From NCBI GenBank assembly GCA_964396375.1, contig CAYNEY010000003.1, positions 62,001 through 126,000 of the forward strand: a stretch of DNA of 64,000 bases. The letters are read 5' to 3'. Made by a program: the position numbers and the translations under genes. Positions 23,954-32,052 of the stretch are shown in pieces (positions within the stretch are counted from its first letter, which is position 1; the number at the start of each line of letters is the position of its first letter). Below the pieces are notes generated by a model. It had not been told where the DNA came from, did no database searches, and saw only the letters and a program-made list of their open reading frames with translations. The stretch is from FEN-1139 sp964396375 (GTDB taxonomy: Bacteria > Myxococcota_A > Polyangia > Polyangiales > Polyangiaceae).

Positions 23954-24697
23954 TCAGGTGTCCGATGACCTCATCTTCCGGTCGCGAAGAAACCTTGAGA
24001 GCTCCGCCAGAACCATGGGGCCGATAGTGTGTCCGCCATGGAAGGGATTCCAGTGTACCTGCCAGCCGGCTTCTTCAAGCTCCTGTTTGAGTGCCCGAGA
24101 GCCAGCGAAGGGGAGAACGGGGTCGTCCTCACCATGGGCAATGAAGGCGGTGTGGGGACCGACTTTTGCCGCACGCTCACACACCGCGCGGGAGGCCTGT
24201 GAGCCTCCACTCAGCGACACCAGTCCGCCGAGTGTTGGGGACGTGAGCGCGAGCTCCAAGGCGAGGATTGCCCCCTGGGAGAAACCTCCGACAACAATCT
24301 GTTCACGTGGTCGCCCCAGGTAGTGACTGAGTTCGGTGATCAGACTGTTCGCGCGCTCAAGAGCTGATTCGAGGCCGTCTCGCAGCAGTTCCTCAACCCG
24401 GTCGGTATTGGAAAGCCAAAGGTTGACCTGGAGGCTCACCATGTCGATCGGCCACCACGCTCGGCCCGGCTGGCTCGATGAGCCCGCCTCTGGTACCACT
24501 AGCCACGCCTCCGGGAACGCAAAAGTAAGTGCCGGCGGGTTATCGAGGCAGGTGCGGAGGCTGACGAGATCGGTCCCTGGTGCGCCGTAGCCATGAAAGA
24601 GAACCACCAAGGGCTGCGGGCCGAGGCCATCGTCGTTGGGTCCCCCGGCAAGATGGATCCTGGTTCCCCCGAGTTCAATCGTCCTCATCCGCCCCAT
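23954..24697 (-). CDS. Phospholipase/carboxylesterase (alpha/beta hydrolase)
   Basis: 247 residues, cytoplasmic, no signal peptide. Contains LFHGYGAPGTDL, the nucleophile elbow GGFSQG with Ser140, HGEDDPVLP with Asp192 and the catalytic His223 in FHGGHTI, matching the PF02230 phospholipase/carboxylesterase group. Typical substrates are short acyl esters or lysophospholipids. A Met three codons in is an alternative start. It is divergent from the unknown gene at 24774 with a 76-base shared promoter gap. Confidence 0.85.
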   Translation of the reverse strand: MGRMRTIELGGTRIHLAGGPNDDGLGPQPLVVLFHGYGAPGTDLVSLRTCLDNPPALTFAFPEAWLVVPEAGSSSQPGRAWWPIDMVSLQVNLWLSNTDRVEELLRDGLESALERANSLITELSHYLGRPREQIVVGGFSQGAILALELALTSPTLGGLVSLSGGSQASRAVCERAAKVGPHTAFIAHGEDDPVLPFAGSRALKQELEEAGWQVHWNPFHGGHTIGPMVLAELSRFLRDRKMRSSDT

Positions 24698-24773
24698 CTA
24701 TCAATTCACTCCCTGGCTGCCAAGCCAGATTTACTCCCGGTTTCACGGCTGGGTTTGATACTGTCCCCCAATC

Positions 24774-25475
24774 ATGGTCGATATCTGGGCTGCATTCGGC
24801 ACGGCGGCGCGGTACCTGGTCTCCCACCCGGAAGAGGTGTGGCGAGCCCTCCGCAACACGCCCAAGTTGCGATTCGGCGTGCCCATCGTCGCTATTCGCT
24901 ACCTTCTGGCCCACCTCAACCTCGGCCGCAACGGACCACGGGACATCGTGGTCGAGGGGGCTCCGCCGGGACTGTTGGTGTCGCTTACGATCACTGAGAT
25001 GGAGACACCTATCCGCGCCCGGGCGCACGTCAACGTGCGAGCGATCGAACTTCTGCCTACTGCGCTCCGCGCGGAGGTTGAGCTTCATGACGTGGAGCTC
25101 GAGGTACTTGACGAGCAGTCACGTACCCCCCTTGCCGCACTGATTCGCTCGAAGGCACTCGACGTGACCCGTCTCGGAAATCTGGTAGCCCACCTACCAA
25201 CACGACCAGTTGTGCTGGAAGAGGTGCGCGATGACATTCTGGTGTTGGACTTCCTGCGCTTGCCGCGGGTCAGGGACGACGAGAGGCTGCGGCGTATCCT
25301 CTCCGGCATTCTTCGGCTGCTCGATCTCCGCGCTGTTGAGATCGATCAAGAGCATGTGGAGATGGTCTTTGAGGCCTTTCCGGAGGGATGGGCTGGACTT
25401 CTATCGCTCACCAGCGACATAGCCAAGGGCTGGGGAGACGTGGCTTCGAGCCGGTCGCCACGCAGCCAGGACTAG
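24774..25475 (+). CDS. Hypothetical protein, 233 aa
   Basis: I do not recognise a family. 233 residues, no signal peptide. The N-terminal 45 residues are amphipathic and mildly hydrophobic (VPIVAIRYLLAHLNL), the middle is beta-strand-like (LLVSLTITEMETPIRARAHVNVRAIELL, ALRAEVELHDVELEVL), and the end is helical. This recalls lipid-binding beta-barrel proteins but no motif confirms it. It stands alone, divergent from the esterase and convergent with a membrane protein gene. Confidence 0.65.
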   Translation: MVDIWAAFGTAARYLVSHPEEVWRALRNTPKLRFGVPIVAIRYLLAHLNLGRNGPRDIVVEGAPPGLLVSLTITEMETPIRARAHVNVRAIELLPTALRAEVELHDVELEVLDEQSRTPLAALIRSKALDVTRLGNLVAHLPTRPVVLEEVRDDILVLDFLRLPRVRDDERLRRILSGILRLLDLRAVEIDQEHVEMVFEAFPEGWAGLLSLTSDIAKGWGDVASSRSPRSQD

Positions 25476-25528
25476 CGCGGACGAAACCACACCGGAGTCG
25501 GGTCTAGCGCTTCAGTGTGGTTTCCGCG
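25476..25528. terminator. Convergent-gene hairpin
   Basis: CGCGG (25476-25480) and AAACCACAC (25484-25492) pair with GTGTGGTTT (25515-25523) and CCGCG (25524-25528), giving a 14-bp interrupted stem with a 22-base loop and no T-tract. Lies between convergent genes and may terminate both. Confidence 0.5.
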
Positions 25529-25600
25529 GCAGCGCCGCAGCAGGATGGTGGATCGTGACTGACTGGGGTTCTTCCGACCACAAGCCGCGAAAACACCGGG

Positions 25601-27346
25601 CTAGGGGGTAAGCGACAACACCACCGGCTTTTTCGGGTCGCGCGGCTCCGGCTGTCCCCGCCACCAGGCCAGCAATCGGGGTATGCTGAAGGGGCGCGAG
25701 TAAGCGAAGAGCATCATGGCTGATATCAGCAAGAAGACCCAGCTCATCGACACAAACTTGTCATCCACCCAGTAGAAGTTGTGCAGGACGATATAGCTTG
25801 CGGCGGCTGCCATGAGGTAGGGAGGCCCGATCGAGGGGCGCAGTCTGATCAGCACCGCCCCCGCCAAGAAGAATGAATAATAGTAGCAAGTGAGCTCGGT
25901 CGTCGCCATCATCAAGGGCACACTGAGCGCTTGACCCACCCACAGGAACTTGGTTCGTCTCAGGGCCCACACCATCCATCCGCCCAAGAAGGCGATGATG
26001 CTGTAGCGTGCCAAGGCACGGTTGTCGTTCCGATCGATTCGCCCCTGTTTCCACTCCTGGAACGGATCGTCTAGGCTGTCGTTGCGGCCGAAGCGCATCC
26101 GGCCCTCCCAGTCGTGGGCCATGATGCTCTTTAGCCCCATGTGATTGGTGAGGGGGGTCTGATTGTGGGTCCGCAACGTGTGGTTGTAGAAGTCAACGTA
26201 CGAATCTGGCCCAGTAACGACCACACTTGCCGGAACCAAGATTCCGCCAGCGATGATGCATCCGGCGATCAACCGTTGATGATCGCGGTGTAGCCAGCGG
26301 TCTATGCCATGGCCGGGAAGTATCTCACCGCGCAGGTGTCTGCGGACCCTCGACAACAGATCGAGGCCGATGATCGCCGCCCAGCCCGCAAAGGCGATCA
26401 TGGGGAAGATTCGCAACAAGGTCGAATAGGTGAGCGCCGCACCGGCGAGGCCAAAAAATCGCTTCCGGGCCAGGCAAAGCGCCGCGACGAAGAAGAAGAT
26501 CCAATCCTGCCGAAGAAAGGCTCCTCCCGTCCAGTAGAAGTTGGCGGCACCATTGACCCCCCAGAAAACCGTGGCAACCGTCATCACCCGCCAACCAAAG
26601 GCCCAACCCAACATCAACACCGTACCGAGTTGGAACATCACATCGATTGATGCGAGGAGCTTGAAGAAAGCATCGCCAGCGGGCGCGAAGCTACTGAAGA
26701 ACTTGCCGGCCATGGTCCAAACTGGGGGCGGATTGTAACCATGGTCCTTGACCATGTTCTCCCAGTAGGATCCGGAGGCAGACTTCGAGAACCAATCCAC
26801 GTCCTTCTTGAACGCCTCCCATTTGTCGGCCGTGAAGTGGTTCTTGCACTCTCCAGGGTTCAAGAACACGACCGAATCGGTCATCGGCTTGATCAAATTG
26901 ACCCGGAGATCTCGGATCTCTCGTTCCCGGATCTTCTTCTCTCGTCCCAGCTCCACCTCGGCGATCGCCGTACACTCGTAGAGTCGCGTGTAACCAACCT
27001 CGCTACTGTACTTGGAGCCGAGGTAATAATGATAGAACTCGTGACGATGATAGTACTCTGAGTAGCGTGTGTGAGGGTTGAAGAAGTCGAAATAGGCGAG
27101 AAAACCCAGGGCAGCGAGGGCGAAAGCGACCCTTCGAATAGTGCGCTGGCGTAGCGGCTCGAGGAGCTTTCGGGCTCGCGCCTCGTAGATCAAGAACATC
27201 GCGGTGGAAAACGCCAATCCCAGCCGGATGAAGTTGATGATGTTCGTCCACTGGTCCTTCTTGAACATCGGATGGTCCCAGAAGAAATCCGAAACGAAGG
27301 AGCTATGGTCGAGCAACCAGGAAGCGAGCATGGAAAGCGTGGTCAT
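25601..27346 (-). CDS. Multi-pass membrane protein, GT87/mannosyltransferase-like
   Basis: 581 residues with about ten hydrophobic segments. A large loop after the first two membrane helices carries a conserved-looking block, YYLGSKYSSEVGYTRLYECT (about 107-127), of the kind found before the acceptor site of GT-C glycosyltransferases, and later TGGAFLRQDWIFFFVAALCLA and LTCYYYSFFLAGAVLI. A role in adding sugars to lipids or glycans in the envelope is plausible. No signal peptide beyond the first helix. It stands alone in a leftward gap of about 390 bases. Confidence in the substrate is low. Confidence 0.6.
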   Translation of the reverse strand: MTTLSMLASWLLDHSSFVSDFFWDHPMFKKDQWTNIINFIRLGLAFSTAMFLIYEARARKLLEPLRQRTIRRVAFALAALGFLAYFDFFNPHTRYSEYYHRHEFYHYYLGSKYSSEVGYTRLYECTAIAEVELGREKKIREREIRDLRVNLIKPMTDSVVFLNPGECKNHFTADKWEAFKKDVDWFSKSASGSYWENMVKDHGYNPPPVWTMAGKFFSSFAPAGDAFFKLLASIDVMFQLGTVLMLGWAFGWRVMTVATVFWGVNGAANFYWTGGAFLRQDWIFFFVAALCLARKRFFGLAGAALTYSTLLRIFPMIAFAGWAAIIGLDLLSRVRRHLRGEILPGHGIDRWLHRDHQRLIAGCIIAGGILVPASVVVTGPDSYVDFYNHTLRTHNQTPLTNHMGLKSIMAHDWEGRMRFGRNDSLDDPFQEWKQGRIDRNDNRALARYSIIAFLGGWMVWALRRTKFLWVGQALSVPLMMATTELTCYYYSFFLAGAVLIRLRPSIGPPYLMAAAASYIVLHNFYWVDDKFVSMSWVFLLISAMMLFAYSRPFSIPRLLAWWRGQPEPRDPKKPVVLSLTP

Positions 27347-27738
27347 GGCAAACGGTGGTGGCTAGGAGCCGTCGAAAGCGAGCGGCCACCCAACAAATCC
27401 GGACGGAGAGTAACCTCGAAGCTTGCCGCAAGCCAGTGCATGAAGTGCGAAGCGATGCGAAGGACGGCGGCACTCGGTCCTCACGCCACCGATACCGGTC
27501 ATGACAACCCCACCCACCCCTCGAGCACAAAGAGGCCCTACCAGAAAGCAGCGACCGGAACCGGAGCAAACACCAAAACGGGGAAGCGACAGGCCCGCGC
27601 TTCCCCGTATGATTCGAATCGTGGACTCGAGATGCAGTGCCTACGGCTGCGGCTCAGCGGGCGGAGTGCCAGCTTTGCGATCCAGGGCGGCCTGAAGACC
27701 CACTCGGACGCGGCTGCGGCGCTTGAGGCGCGGGCCCT
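27347..27738. other. Intergenic region with minus-strand terminator
   Basis: 392 bases between two leftward genes. It contains a strong hairpin described separately (27578-27608), and presumably the promoter of the membrane protein gene. Apparent open frames look like chance. No other structured element was seen. Confidence 0.55.
27578..27608 (-). terminator. Rho-independent terminator, minus strand
   Basis: Perfect 11-bp stem ACGGGGAAGCG / CGCTTCCCCGT with a 9-base loop. Read on the minus strand it is followed by TTTTGGTGTTTG. Fits the end of the transcript of the glycine-rich surface protein gene, about 130 bases downstream of its stop. Confidence 0.7.
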
Positions 27739-29805
27739 TCAGGGGCTTGGCCAACCACTCGTGACGACGACGGACATTCCAGATTGCTCGATTCGACATG
27801 GACGGCCGGGCCTATAGCCGAGGTTCGGCTGGCGCGCAAGTGAAGAACGGCGGCAAAGGCGAGCCGAACTGGGATGGAAGCGTGTTCCAAGCAGCGCTCC
27901 GAGCAGGAGCATGGCACCGAGCCAAGACTTGGTTGGCGGTGCCGAGGCAACCGCGCATCCGCCACCACGCCGATGGGTGCGGTCGGACGAGGGGGAGTCG
28001 AGTGGGAATTCTTGCTCTCCTCCGGAACCAGCGAGCGGCCCATGTTCGGTTCCTGCTTGCCCAGCATCGCCATTGGGCGGGCTATCCGTGGGTGTCCACC
28101 ATCCACTCTCGCCTCCGCTGTCGAACCCGTGGGCCGTAGATGTACCTGACTCCCCGCTGGTACCATCACTGGTGGAGCCGCCTGCGTTGGCTGTACCGCC
28201 ACATCCCGGTTCGCCCCCATCGGTCAGTCCTCCTTCTTCTTCGCCGTTGCCGCCGGCGTTCCTCAGCCCACCTATGCCTGGAAGTTCCTGACCTGTGCTC
28301 CCTCCACTCGGAGGCGGCCACACAACACCGCTGCCGCCGGACGCAACACCGGTTCCCGCAACGTTCTGCTCAGCGCCAGAACCCGCGCAGCCGACCCCAC
28401 CCTCCCCGTTGATCGCGGAACCACCCACGGCGCCGTTGACTGCTCCCGAACCTCCGTAGGTTGGGTCCCCATTGCCTCCCGATCCGGACTCCGTGTCTGT
28501 TCGACCGCCCACGCCTGGAACTCCCCCCTGTGGTTGGGAGCCGGTGGTGCCGGCGGTAGAAGCGCCCGCAATACTGCCGGTTCCTCCCTCTGGTTCCGCC
28601 CCGCCTGCAGTGGACTCGCCTCCAACCGATGTGATGAACCCTGCACATCCCGCGCTGCCCGATCCTGAGGTGCTGTTCTCGCCTCCCTCGCCGGCGATTG
28701 GTCTACCTCCCTCAGCAACCTGGTTCGTGGTGCCTCCAAGCTCCACTCCCACCCCTGCCGAGCCTGCCCCTCCCAAGCTGAGGCTGCTGCTGCCACCCGA
28801 ACCGGGCTCATCCTCCACTGGCACCGTCGCGCAATGGTTGGTTGCGCCTGGAGTGAGCACGATAGGTGTCGAGAGATCGGTGGGAAATATCTTGACCGGA
28901 TCGAGATCGAGCGACCCTGCGTCCCCAACAAGCTGTCCGAAGTACCAGGCGTCGTTCGTAAGCTCATCACCACAGCGAAAGGCAGCATGTGCCGCGGGCT
29001 TCGGGCCAAGGATCGCGAGGGCATACAACCCGTCAGTGGTGCCCCCATCACTGACAGCCACCGCGTCGTGCACGACGGTTCCGAGGGGGAGGATGAGTAG
29101 GCCGCTGTCGTCGGGATCGAGGTCGGTCGACGTGCTGAGGTCGCCGGGGGACGTGATCAACAAGACTGACGTGGAGCCGTTCTCGATTCCGCCTCCTTCC
29201 AAGTCTGCCACGACTCCGACCTGTGTCTCGGGGTCGAGAACAGGCACTGTTTCTTGCTGTGGGACGAGGAGCAAGAGCCCATTTGAGCCGAAGTGGCAGG
29301 GATCGGTTGAGCAGACGGCTGCCAAATCGATCATGGCGTCTATGCGACCTTTGGTGGTGCCAGCATCCCCTTCGACCAGAAGGAGCGAAAATCCGGCCAA
29401 TGACTCGAGCGGTGAGCCTCGAAGCTCGATGAACTCATGGTTGCCATCGGTGCTCGGAGGATCGAGCTTGAGCTCGTTGATCCGTGCAGAGGTGGCGGGA
29501 GCGCCCGCGCTTCCATCCCCTCCGCTGCTCATCCCACCGGATGATTCGAGGACGGTAGTGCCGGACGCGCCACTGTCGCCGAGGTCGAGGGATGAACCAG
29601 CCTCGCCACCATCAACGATGCTCTGGCTGGCGAATTGCGCCGAAACGGTGGCCGTTGGACCAACCGCGATGGCTTGGTAGCGCGGACTAGGGGAGGGTTC
29701 CTCATGGCCGGCTGTACAGCCCAAGACAATGCTAGGTACCAGCCAGAGTGTTCCAAAATGATGAGCAGATGATCGCGCTGGAGGATGGGGATAGAGAGTC
29801 TTCAT
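27739..29805 (-). CDS. Surface lipoprotein with LTD-like domain, Gly-rich linker, MYXO-CTERM-like tail
   Basis: 688 residues. A signal peptide ends near VPSIVLGC. Residues about 105-310 resemble a lamin-tail (LTD) module (INELKLDPPSTDGNHEFIEL, GFSLLLVEGD). A roughly 300-residue glycine/serine-rich region follows, with few repeats as regular as those in the GH45 protein. Near the C-terminus GGGCAVAS...WLGAMLLLGALLG...RR looks like a MYXO-CTERM sorting signal (Cys, hydrophobic helix, arginines), but about 40 further residues follow, which is unusual. The ATG at 29805 has AAGG seven bases upstream. Likely anchored and processed at the outer surface. Confidence 0.65.
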   Translation of the reverse strand: MKTLYPHPPARSSAHHFGTLWLVPSIVLGCTAGHEEPSPSPRYQAIAVGPTATVSAQFASQSIVDGGEAGSSLDLGDSGASGTTVLESSGGMSSGGDGSAGAPATSARINELKLDPPSTDGNHEFIELRGSPLESLAGFSLLLVEGDAGTTKGRIDAMIDLAAVCSTDPCHFGSNGLLLLVPQQETVPVLDPETQVGVVADLEGGGIENGSTSVLLITSPGDLSTSTDLDPDDSGLLILPLGTVVHDAVAVSDGGTTDGLYALAILGPKPAAHAAFRCGDELTNDAWYFGQLVGDAGSLDLDPVKIFPTDLSTPIVLTPGATNHCATVPVEDEPGSGGSSSLSLGGAGSAGVGVELGGTTNQVAEGGRPIAGEGGENSTSGSGSAGCAGFITSVGGESTAGGAEPEGGTGSIAGASTAGTTGSQPQGGVPGVGGRTDTESGSGGNGDPTYGGSGAVNGAVGGSAINGEGGVGCAGSGAEQNVAGTGVASGGSGVVWPPPSGGSTGQELPGIGGLRNAGGNGEEEGGLTDGGEPGCGGTANAGGSTSDGTSGESGTSTAHGFDSGGESGWWTPTDSPPNGDAGQAGTEHGPLAGSGGEQEFPLDSPSSDRTHRRGGGCAVASAPPTKSWLGAMLLLGALLGTRFHPSSARLCRRSSLARQPNLGYRPGRPCRIEQSGMSVVVTSGWPSP

Positions 29806-29951
29806 CGAAGAACCTTTCCGGAGCCGAGCCGTCCTTGGGTTCGGCATACCAACCACCCGTCGGTCAGGTTCCCAGCCGAGTTGCGTCGGTTCGTAATCAC
29901 TCCACGAAACACGTGCACTCAGTCCATCATCTGCTAGCTTCTCGCCCCCTT

Positions 29952-30025
29952 CGGGGTGTACCTCAACCTGGTAGAGGGCCGGCTTTGGGTGCCGGAGGCT
30001 GTCCGTTCAAATCGGACCACCCCGA
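29952..30025 (+). tRNA. tRNA-Pro (anticodon TGG)
   Basis: 74-base cloverleaf: acceptor CGGGGTG/CACCCCG, D arm CCTC-AACCTGGTA-GAGG, anticodon stem CCGGC/GCCGG with loop TTTGGGT, T arm GTCCG-TTCAAAT-CGGAC, discriminator A, no encoded CCA. Confidence 0.95.
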
Positions 30026-30041
30026 CCGAAAAGGTAGCCGC

Positions 30042-30063
30042 CGCCGAGCTGTGAGGCTCGGCG
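30042..30063 (+). terminator. Hairpin after tRNA-Pro
   Basis: 8-bp stem (30042-30049 with 30056-30063) and a 6-base loop, about 17 bases after the tRNA. No T-tract follows; a second small stem TTCGGG/CCCGAA lies at 30093-30108. May terminate or process the tRNA transcript. Confidence 0.4.
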
Positions 30064-30126
30064 CCGGCGAGTGTGCAGCCCTGCCACTCACCTTCGGGGT
30101 CTCCCGAAGCCACAGGAGAGCTTCGG

Positions 30127-30441
30127 CTACTCAGGCACTGGTACGAGAACAACCCGCAACATGAGCGGTTCTCGGTCGGATTCCACCAGTCGATCCCATG
30201 GGAAGTAGCCATCGGCGAGCACGGAGACCCGATGGGTGCCCGTTGGCAGGCGCACTCCGTGCGCTGCTACGTAGTAGAGGGGTCCGATGTACTCCTCGTC
30301 TATGTAAACACTGGCATCCTTGGGGCTAGGCTCGGCGCGCTGCATCCGCAGGGAAACCGCGCTTTTCAGTCCGGGACCACAGGAAACTGTCAGTGCGCTG
30401 AGAAGCAGCCAGAAAAACAGTCGGAAAATGGTGGGAGTCAC
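30127..30441 (-). CDS. PEGA-domain lipoprotein
   Basis: 104 residues. Signal peptide with lipobox LTVSC, then a PEGA-like beta domain with DASVYIDEEYIGPL and GVRLPTGTHRVSVLADGYFPWD, typical of envelope lipoproteins that display a small beta-sandwich. The start is GTG at 30441 with GGGAG eight bases upstream; the guaA stop is at 30446, so the gene follows guaA by four bases and is presumably cotranscribed. Function is unknown. Confidence 0.75.
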   Translation of the reverse strand: MTPTIFRLFFWLLLSALTVSCGPGLKSAVSLRMQRAEPSPKDASVYIDEEYIGPLYYVAAHGVRLPTGTHRVSVLADGYFPWDRLVESDREPLMLRVVLVPVPE

Positions 30442-30445
30442 CCGG

Positions 30446-31996
30446 CTACTCCCACTCGATGGTTGAGGGCGGCTTGCTGCTGATGTCGTAGGCCACTCGG
30501 TTGATGCCGCGCACTTCATTGATGATCCTGGTGCTGATGATTCCCAGCACATCGTGCGGAATTCGCGCCCAGTCACAGGTCATCCCGTCGGTCGAGTTGA
30601 CGGCTCTAACGATGCAAGTCTCTTCGTAGGTTCGGTCGTCCCCCATGACGCCAACGCTACGCACGGGCAAGAGGACGGCGAAGGCCTGCCAGATACTCTC
30701 GTACAGGGAAGCACGGCGAATCTCCTGGTCGACGATCCGGTCAGCAGCACGAAGAACACGGAGACGCTCCTCTGTAACGGCACCGAGACACCGGACCGCA
30801 AGACCTGGACCTGGGAAGGGATGGCGCCAGAGCATGTCGTGGGGGATGCCAAGACTCTCGCCGGCCTGACGCACTTCGTCCTTGAACAGCTCGCGTAGCG
30901 GCTCGATGAGCGCGAGGTTCATTCGCTCAGGGAGACCGCCAACATTATGATGGCTCTTGATGACGGCGCTCGGGCCGCGCACGCTCATGCTCTCGATTAC
31001 ATCGGGATACAACGTGCCCTGAACCAGATATCGGGCGCCATCGATATTGCGTGCGTGCTCCTCGAAGACCTCGATGAAGATGCGGCCGATGATCTTGCGT
31101 TTTTTCTCAGGCTCGGTGACGTCGCGGAGCTCATCGAGGAAGCGGTCACGGGCATCGACGACGATAAGGTTGAGGTGGAAGTTCTGTCGCATCGCGTGTT
31201 CGACGCTCTCGCGCTCTCCCTCGCGAAGCAGCCCATTGTCGACGAAAATGCACACCAGCCTGTCTCCGAGCGCCCGGTGTGCCAAGACTGCGGCAACTGT
31301 GGAATCTACCCCCCCGGAAAGGCCACAGATCACGCGCTCCTCTGGTCCTACCCGCTCATCGATGCTTTGCACCGCTTGGTCCACGAAGGAGCCAGGGGTC
31401 CAGGTGGGTGCGAGCCCCGCAACGTCGAAGAGGAACGCACGGAGCAGTTCGGCGCCCCGCGGCGTGTGGACGACCTCGGGGTGAAACTGAATCCCGTACA
31501 GTCGGCGCTCGACTGACCCAATCACGGAGAACGGTGCATTGGGGCTGGTCCCGAGCCTCTCGAACCCTGGTGGGAGGGTGACAATGCGGTCACCGTGGCT
31601 CATCCAGACCGAGAGCTGCTCATTGGCGGCAAAGGGAGAGAGAATACCGGCTGAGTGCAGCACCTCGACGGTTGAGGCACCATACTCACGCTCCTGTCCG
31701 GGCTCCACCCTCCCGCCCAGCTGCTTGGCAAGCAGCTGCTGGCCGTAGCAGATCCCAAGCACTGGTATACCAAGCTCGAAGAGCCGCGGATCGCTTTCCG
31801 GAGCATCCTTCGCGTACACGCTCTGGGGCCCACCAGACAGCACCAGCGCGCGGGGGTTGAGGGCCACCACACGCTCGAAATCGACGGTGCAGGGAAGGAT
31901 CTCGCAGTACACATGGTTCTCGCGGATCCGACGGGCGATCAGCTGGGTGTACTGGGAGCCGTAGTCGAGGATCAGGACGGTGGAGCGAGAGGTCAT
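30446..31996 (-). CDS. guaA: GMP synthase (glutamine-hydrolysing)
   Basis: Converts XMP to GMP using glutamine and ATP; cytoplasmic. 516 residues: class I glutamine amidotransferase with nucleophile Cys83 in GICYGQQ and the His172/Glu174 pair in FHPEV, then the ATP-pyrophosphatase PP-loop SGGVDS at 227-232, and the C-terminal dimerisation domain ending SSKPPSTIEWE. All catalytic positions are present. It is followed within four bases by a PEGA lipoprotein gene. No guaB is nearby. Confidence 0.97.
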   Translation of the reverse strand: MTSRSTVLILDYGSQYTQLIARRIRENHVYCEILPCTVDFERVVALNPRALVLSGGPQSVYAKDAPESDPRLFELGIPVLGICYGQQLLAKQLGGRVEPGQEREYGASTVEVLHSAGILSPFAANEQLSVWMSHGDRIVTLPPGFERLGTSPNAPFSVIGSVERRLYGIQFHPEVVHTPRGAELLRAFLFDVAGLAPTWTPGSFVDQAVQSIDERVGPEERVICGLSGGVDSTVAAVLAHRALGDRLVCIFVDNGLLREGERESVEHAMRQNFHLNLIVVDARDRFLDELRDVTEPEKKRKIIGRIFIEVFEEHARNIDGARYLVQGTLYPDVIESMSVRGPSAVIKSHHNVGGLPERMNLALIEPLRELFKDEVRQAGESLGIPHDMLWRHPFPGPGLAVRCLGAVTEERLRVLRAADRIVDQEIRRASLYESIWQAFAVLLPVRSVGVMGDDRTYEETCIVRAVNSTDGMTCDWARIPHDVLGIISTRIINEVRGINRVAYDISSKPPSTIEWE

Positions 31997-32052
31997 CTGG
32001 GTCGACCCGCTAGCACGGACGCAGGGTTTTGGGAATCTCAGAATCGACCGGC

